14,971 bases of DNA, taken from JAFTYR01 sp964571375 (GTDB taxonomy: Bacteria > Pseudomonadota > Gammaproteobacteria > Burkholderiales > Burkholderiaceae_F). The DNA is taken from the NCBI GenBank assembly GCA_964571375.1, contig CAZNBL010000032.1, positions 1 through 14,971 on the forward strand. Direction: 5' to 3'. The notes below the pieces were generated by a model. The model ran no database searches, was not told where the DNA came from, and saw nothing but the letters and a program-made list of their open reading frames with translations. This document shows, one piece after another, positions 1 through 4,651 of the stretch. How positions within the stretch are numbered: position 1 is the stretch's first letter; the number at the start of each line of letters is the position of its first letter. The position numbers and the translations under genes are program-made.

Positions 1-5
1 CGGAT

Positions 6-13
6 CTCCCCTC
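6..13 (-). promoter_or_regulatory. Strong ribosome binding site for the next gene (outside window)
   Basis: On the minus strand, just after the rpmF stop codon, the sequence reads GAGGGGAG, a strong purine-rich Shine-Dalgarno. It lies only a few bases from the window edge, so a gene on the minus strand should start just beyond base 1. In proteobacteria rpmF is usually followed by plsX, which is the likely identity, but no coding sequence for it is visible here. Confidence 0.45.
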
Positions 14-25
14 AAACGGACAGAA

Positions 26-211
26 TTATTCGGCGTCAGACTTAGTGTCGATCACCTTCTTGCCACGGTAGAAACCGGTAGCAGAGATGTGGTGACGACG
101 ATGAACTTCGCCTGTTGTCGGTTCGACAGCCAGAGGCGGGTTTGTCAAAAAGTCATGAGCGCGATGATTGCCGCGCTTGTTTGTCGATTTCTTGTTCTGC
201 TGAACAGCCAT
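26..211 (-). CDS. rpmF: 50S ribosomal protein L32
   Basis: Small basic ribosomal protein of the large subunit, 61 residues, a normal length for proteobacterial L32. It starts MAVQQNKKS, and the conserved block HDFLTNPPLAVEPTTGEVH at about residues 20-38 is followed by RRHHIS and GFYRGKKV. It has no cysteines, so it is the zinc-free form typical of proteobacteria. The ATG is preceded by a modest GGGG five bases upstream. It follows yceD on the same strand with a 100-base gap that contains its own likely promoter and a leader hairpin. A strong ribosome binding site follows the stop, as expected if plsX is the next gene. Identification is by direct recognition of the protein. Confidence 0.97.
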   Translation of the reverse strand: MAVQQNKKSTNKRGNHRAHDFLTNPPLAVEPTTGEVHRRHHISATGFYRGKKVIDTKSDAE

Positions 212-250
212 GGTAACCCCACGATTTAAAAAGATTAATCTTACTTACAT

Positions 251-288
251 GAGATGCACGGCGGGTACAGAGCACCCTACCTCATCTC
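251..288 (-). promoter_or_regulatory. Stem-loop in the rpmF leader
   Basis: On the minus strand GAGATG pairs with CATCTC, and inside this GG/CC and GGGT/ACCC also pair around the seven-base loop GCTCTGT, with small internal bulges. No T-run follows, so it is not an intrinsic terminator. If the predicted promoter at 301-329 is used, this hairpin sits within the first ~45 bases of the rpmF transcript. It could be a 5'-stabilising structure, a processing site or a regulatory leader; the sequence alone does not decide. Confidence 0.5.
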
Positions 289-300
289 GGAAAGAATCAG

Positions 301-329
301 ATTTTACATGATTAATCGTTCTTTCTCAA
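301..329 (-). promoter_or_regulatory. Predicted sigma-70 promoter for rpmF
   Basis: Minus strand -35 TTGAGA (324-329) and -10 TAAAAT (301-306) are separated by exactly 17 bases; each box matches the consensus at five of six positions. The promoter straddles the stop codon of yceD, so rpmF and its followers can be transcribed independently of yceD. The predicted start lies near 294, giving a leader of about 80 bases. Confidence 0.6.
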
Positions 330-848
330 CTTGCCGAGTTCCTTTAATTTTGCAAAAGGATTTTCTCGGGGTACTTCGTGCTCATCATCGAGGTGAATAT
401 GCACGGGTTCGACGCACTGTTCTTCGTGCATCGGGACGATCGGAAGCGAGAGAATCACTTCTTCTTCGATCCAGTCCATAAGGTTGAGCTTGTTACTGCC
501 GACGATGACTTCGGTATCGTCATCTTCTTCGATCGGCAGGGAATCAGCTTCCTCTTCGTTTCTGGCAAAGCGGAAAGTTACTTCGCGCTCAAGCTCAAAA
601 GTCATCGGCTTGTTGCAACGGCTGCATTCGAGCGGCACTTCGCCTTTGACAGTCATCACGGCGCCCGGCCAACCCTTATCGCCGACAATTCCTTCGATTG
701 TGAAGGCGATCGATTGTTCAGACGGTAAAATAAGATCTGTAAGCCGTTTCATGTCAGACAAACGTACACGGCCTTCCACGGTTGCGCGGAGGCGGGAAAG
801 TTCATAGACATCGGAATAGGCATTGGGTTTTAAAAAATCTTCTTGCAT
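312..848 (-). CDS. yceD: YceD/DUF177 family protein, 23S rRNA accumulation factor
   Basis: Acidic cytosolic protein of the DUF177 family, normally encoded immediately before rpmF. Members are linked to 23S rRNA accumulation and ribosome assembly; the biochemical role is not settled. The hallmark ECSRCNKPM (C75 and C78 of a CxxC pair) is present, followed by an acidic stretch (EEEADSLPIEEDDDTEV) and the typical C-terminal ENPFAKLKELGKL. I chose the ATG at 848 (178 residues), because GGAG lies six bases before it. A second in-frame ATG at 860 has no ribosome binding site and would add four residues. The gene is divergent from yceF with only 23 bases between the two start codons, so promoters for each probably lie within the other gene. 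rpmF follows on the same strand. Confidence 0.9.
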   Translation of the reverse strand: MQEDFLKPNAYSDVYELSRLRATVEGRVRLSDMKRLTDLILPSEQSIAFTIEGIVGDKGWPGAVMTVKGEVPLECSRCNKPMTFELEREVTFRFARNEEEADSLPIEEDDDTEVIVGSNKLNLMDWIEEEVILSLPIVPMHEEQCVEPVHIHLDDEHEVPRENPFAKLKELGKLRKND

Positions 849-871
849 TTTTTTCTCCATATACCGACATT

Positions 872-1471
872 ATGGCAAACATTCCGCATCTCATCCTCGG
901 TTCGAGCTCCCCTTTTCGCCGCGAACTGTTAGAAAGACTTCATATTGAGTTCACCTGCGACTCTCCGAGTGTTGATGAAACACCGCTCGAAGGCGAAACA
1001 CCCGAAGCTCTCTCGCTTCGTTTATCCGAACTCAAGGCGCGCGCTGTTGCCGAAAAGCACCCCGGATGCGTCGTTATCGGCTCCGATCAGGTCCTTTGCC
1101 TTGACGGCAGACCGCTCGGCAAACCGCACAACAAGCCGAACGCCGTCCGACAGTTAAGCGAAATGAGCGGTAAAACCGTGACATTCCATTCTGCACTCTG
1201 CGTCATCGACGCCGAAGGCAACGCCGAAATTGCCGACGTGACAACCGAACTCGTCATGCGCGAACTCTCTGCCGAAGCTATCGATACTTATCTTGATATG
1301 GAAGAACCGTACAACTGCGCAGGAAGTGCAAAGATTGAAAAGATGGGCATCACGCTCGTCAAGGAATTCCGTTCTTCGGATCCGACCGCTATTATCGGTC
1401 TGCCGCTGATCAAACTCACCGAAATGCTGAGTAAGGCCGGCATTCCCGTACTTCCCGGACTCTGCAAGTAA
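872..1471 (+). CDS. yceF: Maf-like nucleotide pyrophosphatase, YceF type (7-methyl-GTP)
   Basis: Maf/HAM1-fold house-cleaning enzyme of 199 residues. The YceF branch hydrolyses 7-methyl-GTP to the monophosphate and pyrophosphate. Visible motifs are SSSPFRR (11-17, phosphate-binding loop), VDETP (34-38), GSDQV (70-74, with the catalytic aspartate D72), GKP (83-85), CAGSAKIEKMGITL (149-162) and DPTAIIGLPL (170-179). The CAGS and GITL blocks match YceF better than the dTTP/UTP-specific YhdE branch. I start it at ATG 872, where the protein opens with MANIPHLILGS; the reading frame is open further upstream but that part overlaps yceD and resembles nothing. No clear Shine-Dalgarno precedes the start. 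A methyltransferase gene follows after six bases, so the two are probably cotranscribed. Location beside yceD supports the assignment. Confidence 0.93.
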   Translation: MANIPHLILGSSSPFRRELLERLHIEFTCDSPSVDETPLEGETPEALSLRLSELKARAVAEKHPGCVVIGSDQVLCLDGRPLGKPHNKPNAVRQLSEMSGKTVTFHSALCVIDAEGNAEIADVTTELVMRELSAEAIDTYLDMEEPYNCAGSAKIEKMGITLVKEFRSSDPTAIIGLPLIKLTEMLSKAGIPVLPGLCK

Positions 1472-1477
1472 TTAGAA

Positions 1478-2206
1478 ATGAGCACACTTTTTATGATTCC
1501 GGTGCCGATCACCGATAACGGCATCGGCACCCTGCCCGCTTCGACCGTCGAGACCGCCAGAGAGCTTGATGTTTTCTTTGCGGAAAACGCCAAGAGTGCC
1601 CGCGCTTTTCTTAAAAGCGTCGCCCATCCGAAGCCGATTGCAGAACTTTCCATCAGCGAAATCGGCCACCGCCCCGATCCTGCCAAGATCCGCGACTATC
1701 TCGCGCCGCTCTTGGCGGGTAAAGACGCAGGCGTCGTAAGCGAAGCCGGCTGTCCCGGCATCGCCGACCCCGGCGCACAGCTCGCAGCGGCCGCTCAGGC
1801 CGCCGGCATCCGCGTGGTTCCGCTTGTCGGCCCCTGCTCCATGATTCTGGCTTTGATGGCTTCGGGCCTTGACGGACAGCACTTCCGCTTCTCGGGATAT
1901 GTTCCGATCAAAGAACCGCAGAGAAGTGCTGCAATCCGCGATCTGGAACAGCGAAGCCGCTCGGGGGAAGGTGAAACTCAGCTCTTTATCGAAACACCGT
2001 ACCGCAACAGCGCGATGCTCAAAGAGCTCTGCGACACCTTAAGACCCGATACACGCATCCTGGTGGCAACCGATGTCACCGGTGCCGAAGAAAGCATCCG
2101 TACCAAGACCGCGGCCGAGTGGAAAAAGACCGATATGGCGTTACCGAAACTTCCGACCGTATTCGGTCTTCTCGCCGCTCCGGGATTTAAAAAATCCCGT
2201 CGTTAA
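1478..2206 (+). CDS. RsmI-like SAM-dependent methyltransferase (tetrapyrrole methylase fold)
   Basis: Predicted S-adenosylmethionine-dependent methyltransferase, 242 residues, of the tetrapyrrole methylase superfamily. It has the motif SEAGCPGIADPG (88-99), equivalent to SDAGTPxISDPG of RsmI, then VPLVGPCSMI (114-123) and FIETPYRN (170-177). RsmI makes 2'-O-methylcytidine at 16S position 1402, but this protein is about 45 residues shorter and its FIETPYRN and N-terminal MSTLFMIPVPI blocks fit a separate short branch. I recall that branch from Burkholderiales and Bacteroidetes, where the substrate is not established, so I do not call it rsmI. It follows yceF by six bases, an arrangement typical of Burkholderiales. 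Its last codons overlap a terminator acting on the opposite strand. No convincing Shine-Dalgarno is seen before the ATG. Confidence 0.87.
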   Translation: MSTLFMIPVPITDNGIGTLPASTVETARELDVFFAENAKSARAFLKSVAHPKPIAELSISEIGHRPDPAKIRDYLAPLLAGKDAGVVSEAGCPGIADPGAQLAAAAQAAGIRVVPLVGPCSMILALMASGLDGQHFRFSGYVPIKEPQRSAAIRDLEQRSRSGEGETQLFIETPYRNSAMLKELCDTLRPDTRILVATDVTGAEESIRTKTAAEWKKTDMALPKLPTVFGLLAAPGFKKSRR

Positions 2207-2221
2207 TTCAAACAACGGGAT
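2189..2221 (-). terminator. Intrinsic terminator of the rluC-HAD operon, embedded in the convergent gene
   Basis: Minus strand hairpin with arms 2211-2221 and 2194-2204 (ATCCCGTTGTT with AACGACGGGAT, one mismatch) around a six-base loop, followed by six T (2189-2194 complement). On the plus strand no T-run follows, so it should act only on the minus-strand operon. It lies across the stop codon of the methyltransferase, which ends at 2206. Confidence 0.75.
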
Positions 2222-2227
2222 TCCCGG

Positions 2228-2875
2228 TTAATCCGCAAGAAGCATCTTCTGTAATTCAGGGATGCTTCTTGCTATTTGTGTCGGATACGCCTCTTTTAAT
2301 ACAGCTTCTTTAGACGCGCCCCAGGTCACTGCGATCGAATCGACACCGGCATTTTTCGCAATACCGATATCAAACAAAGCGTCGCCCACCATCACAACGC
2401 GATCTGCCGGAACATTGAATTCCGCCATCAATACGTCGAGCATCATCGGATCGGGCTTGGATCGGTACTCGTCGGCACAGTACGTCGCATCAAACCACGG
2501 CAGAATCCCCATGCGGTTCGTAATCCGGTTGACGCCTTTACGGCTCTTGCCGGTTACAAGCGTCACACGGACACCAGCTTTTTTAAGTGCTCCGATCAAT
2601 TCCGCAATACCGTCGTAAAGCGCAATCGTTTTATCCGCCTCAAGATAGGATTCCACGTAACAGTCGATATACGTCTGCAGTTTCTCTTTCGGCAGCGTCG
2701 GCGCAATTCTCGGAATCATGTCTGCAAAAGACAGTCCGATCACGCTTTTTGCCTTTTCGACGCTCAGTTCTCCGAGCCCCATCTTGGCATGCGCGTACTG
2801 CAGACCCGCCGCAATGCAGTCGGTGGAGTCTGCAAGCGTACCGTCCCAATCAAAAGCAACAACCGAATAACGCAT
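2228..2875 (-). CDS. HAD-superfamily phosphatase, Gph-like (phosphoglycolate phosphatase type)
   Basis: 215-residue haloacid dehalogenase hydrolase of subfamily IA. All four motifs are visible: FDWDGTL with nucleophile D9 and D11, VTGKS with T108, K140 in SKPDP, and VGDALFDI with D165 and D169 for magnesium. A helical cap domain fills roughly residues 15-85. The closest functional class is phosphoglycolate phosphatase (Gph), which clears 2-phosphoglycolate from DNA repair, but HAD substrates cannot be read from sequence alone. I start at ATG 2875 because it overlaps the rluC stop as TAATG, a classic translational-coupling arrangement, and because the protein then opens MRYSVVAFDWDGT. Upstream in-frame sequence lies within rluC. 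Burkholderiales commonly carry a HAD gene in this position, usually followed by genes for a Rieske protein and an S49 peptidase that are absent here. Confidence 0.9.
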   Translation of the reverse strand: MRYSVVAFDWDGTLADSTDCIAAGLQYAHAKMGLGELSVEKAKSVIGLSFADMIPRIAPTLPKEKLQTYIDCYVESYLEADKTIALYDGIAELIGALKKAGVRVTLVTGKSRKGVNRITNRMGILPWFDATYCADEYRSKPDPMMLDVLMAEFNVPADRVVMVGDALFDIGIAKNAGVDSIAVTWGASKEAVLKEAYPTQIARSIPELQKMLLAD

Positions 2876-4014
2876 TACTTTGCAGTCTTTTCCAAGTATT
2901 CGATGAGATCCGTGCACTCGGACGGCAACGGACATTCGACAATCATCGGTGCTCCGGTGACCGGATGATTGAATTCGAGTCTCCAGGCATGAAGGAACAT
3001 GCGCTTAAAAGGCATGCCGAGCGCACCGCGCTCAACTTCCGTATTAAAAGAAAAGTCGCCGTACTTTTCATCGCCGATCAGAGGATGCTTCTGAGAGGCG
3101 GCGTGAACACGGATCTGATGTGTTCTTCCGGTCTTGAGGTCAACTTCCAGGTAAGAAACCGCACCGAATCTGCGCAGAAGACGGAAGATCGAGTGAGAAA
3201 ACTGACCGTTTTCCTCATCGACTCTGACGCGTCGCTCGCCGCTCGGCGTGAGATAGCGGTAAAGCGGCAGTTTGATGTGCTGTCTGTCGTTTACCCAATC
3301 TCCCTTGACGAGCGTGCGGTAAGTCTTATGAACTTCGCCTTCTCTCATCATATCGTGCAGACGGACCAAAGCCTTTCGGGTCTTGGCCATAATGATGGCG
3401 CCGCTCGTCTCTTTATCAAGGCGGTGAGCAAGTTCCAGGAACTTCGATTCGGGACGACTTGCTCTCATGCGTTCGATCAGACCGTAGGCAATACCGCTTC
3501 CGCCGTGACTGGCGATACCGGCGGGTTTATCCACGATCAGAAGGTCGGTATCTTCATAGAGCACTGTCGGAATATCGTCGAACTTCGGCGCGGCAGATTC
3601 CGAAGCTTCTTTATGGACGACCGGCGGAATGCGCACGGTGTCACCCGAAGCAAGCTTAGTTTCCGCTTTGGCGCGTGCCTTGTTGACGCGTACTTCACCG
3701 CTTCGGATCAGGCGGTAGATATGAGACTTCGGCACGCCCTTTAATTCGCGAAGCAGGAAGTTGTCGAGTCGCTGACCGTCGCTTTCGGGGCCGACTTCGG
3801 CGAAACGTACCTGAATCGGGGCGGCGGCCGGACGTTTTTCTGCGGTTTCAGGGGCTTTGACCTGAGACTTGGCAGGCGCTTTGCGCACCTTGCCTCCGGC
3901 AAGATTCAAGCTCTCCAAAAGAGCTCTGCCGCTTCTTGTACGTGCTTTTGCCGCGCGACTCTGAGGTGCGGCACCGATCTTATCGGTAGATTGGCGTGAC
4001 TTAACCATTTGCAT
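2875..4014 (-). CDS. rluC: 23S rRNA pseudouridine synthase RluC
   Basis: Pseudouridine synthase of the RluA family. RluC isomerises uridines 955, 2504 and 2580 (E. coli numbering) of 23S rRNA. The protein has 379 residues: a basic, low-complexity N-terminal tail to about 65, an S4 RNA-binding domain (about 78-130, with DGQRLDNFLL and SHIYRLIRSGEVRVN), then the catalytic domain with HRLDKETSG (197-205, catalytic D200), KTYRTLVKG and LKTGRTHQIRVH (293-304). The tail makes it about 60 residues longer than E. coli RluC. The ATG at 4014 is used although its ribosome binding site is weak; ATG 4008 is a near alternative. It is divergent from rne, as in many proteobacteria, and its stop overlaps the start of the HAD gene by one base. 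A good promoter lies about 40-70 bases upstream. Confidence 0.94.
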   Translation of the reverse strand: MQMVKSRQSTDKIGAAPQSRAAKARTRSGRALLESLNLAGGKVRKAPAKSQVKAPETAEKRPAAAPIQVRFAEVGPESDGQRLDNFLLRELKGVPKSHIYRLIRSGEVRVNKARAKAETKLASGDTVRIPPVVHKEASESAAPKFDDIPTVLYEDTDLLIVDKPAGIASHGGSGIAYGLIERMRASRPESKFLELAHRLDKETSGAIIMAKTRKALVRLHDMMREGEVHKTYRTLVKGDWVNDRQHIKLPLYRYLTPSGERRVRVDEENGQFSHSIFRLLRRFGAVSYLEVDLKTGRTHQIRVHAASQKHPLIGDEKYGDFSFNTEVERGALGMPFKRMFLHAWRLEFNHPVTGAPMIVECPLPSECTDLIEYLEKTAK

Positions 4015-4045
4015 TAGAATCCGTGCTGAGATTTGTGGCTTCTCT

Positions 4046-4057
4046 AAGAACGTTCTT
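4046..4057. repeat. Perfect 12-bp palindrome over the rluC promoter
   Basis: AAGAACGTTCTT is a perfect inverted repeat that touches the -10 box and covers the expected transcription start of the rluC promoter. This is the position of a repressor operator. No regulator with this site is known to me, and chance cannot be excluded for a single 12-bp site. Confidence 0.55.
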
Positions 4058-4085
4058 TTATATCGAACGCAGGGGAGTCTGTCAT
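4057..4085 (-). promoter_or_regulatory. Predicted sigma-70 promoter for rluC
   Basis: Minus strand -35 ATGACA (4080-4085) and -10 TATAAA (4057-4062) with a 17-base spacer; each differs from consensus at one position. Predicted start is near 4050, giving a leader of about 36 bases before the rluC ATG at 4014. Confidence 0.65.
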
Positions 4086-4212
4086 CGGCCGTGAAGGTTT
4101 ATTACCGATCCGGCCTGAAGACAATCTCGATTTGACGCTGATTGTAGCTCCTTCCGACCGGAAGATTTCGCCTGCTAGAGACTTCTCGGAAAAGAAACGG
4201 ATGCTCTCGGCG

Positions 4213-4242
4213 TTGAAAATTGGTAAAGAATTGTGGATTAAT
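4213..4242 (+). promoter_or_regulatory. Candidate promoter for rne
   Basis: TTGAAA (4213-4218) is a good -35 box. The -10 is weak: GATTAA at 17 bases or ATTAAT at 18 bases. If used, transcription starts near 4249 and the rne leader is about 400 bases, similar in scale to the 361-base leader of E. coli rne. Other weak candidates exist nearby, so this is tentative. Confidence 0.3.
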
Positions 4243-4248
4243 CCCTGA

Positions 4249-4651
4249 GCCCGCGTCCGGTCTGGCATGACTGAAGTCCGCTGGCAAGACGGGAGCATCG
4301 TCCCGAGGGACGATGCCTCTGCTGTAAAGAATTTGTTGTACAACGGTGGCGCAGTATCCGGTTGATCTGCGCACTTTTTGAGTCTACAGGTTGCCCGCGG
4401 TCAGTTGCCGCAGGCCCTTGCTGATCCTGAGGGGAAACCTTCCGATGATGCCGATGATACGGACCGTACATGCGCTGAAAATCAGCCCCTGTCCGTTTCC
4501 GCCCGGAATTCGTCCTCTCACGCACTCCGGCTCCCGGTCGTTTGCTTCGGCACCCGGGGCTTGGGTGTGTCGTGCAGTAAGGTGATAGTGCCGTTTGCTT
4601 CCGATTCCTTCAGCACGCTTATAACCCGCGTCAGTGGTTGAGGAGTGCTTG
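4249..4651 (+). promoter_or_regulatory. Long structured 5' leader of rne, possible autoregulatory region
   Basis: The stretch between rluC and rne has no credible gene, but its plus strand folds well. Hairpin 1 (4295-4316) pairs GCATCGTCC with GGACGATGC around the tetraloop CGAG. Hairpin 2 (4346-4374) ends in a T-run and is listed separately. Hairpin 3 (4459-4496) pairs ACGGAC with GTCCGT and, within it, GCTGA with TCAGC, separated by a 9/4 internal loop. A tandem CCGATGAT repeat (4442-4449 and 4451-4458) comes just before hairpin 3. In E. coli RNase E binds hairpins in its own leader and shortens its mRNA half-life; a similar role here is inferred from position and structure, not from matching sequence. 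The 5' boundary rests on the tentative promoter. Confidence 0.5.
4346..4379 (+). terminator. Terminator-like hairpin with U-tract inside the rne leader
   Basis: The arms are GTG-CGCAG (4346-4354, one bulged G at 4349) and CTGCGCAC (4367-4374), extended inward by ATC/GAT around the loop CGGTT. Five T follow directly at 4375-4379. This is the form of an intrinsic terminator, located about 270 bases before the rne start codon. It may attenuate rne, end a short upstream RNA, or simply be a leader hairpin with a chance T-run. Confidence 0.5.

Noticed and set aside
1478..2206. Calling the methyltransferase RsmI
   Set aside because: It shares the SAM-binding motif but is shorter and carries different conserved blocks (FIETPYRN). 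The 16S C1402 role cannot be assumed.
2587..3744. 385-residue plus-strand open frame
   Set aside because: It lies antisense across rluC and the HAD gene, has no ribosome binding site and shows no recognisable family. The opposite strand encodes two clear proteins.
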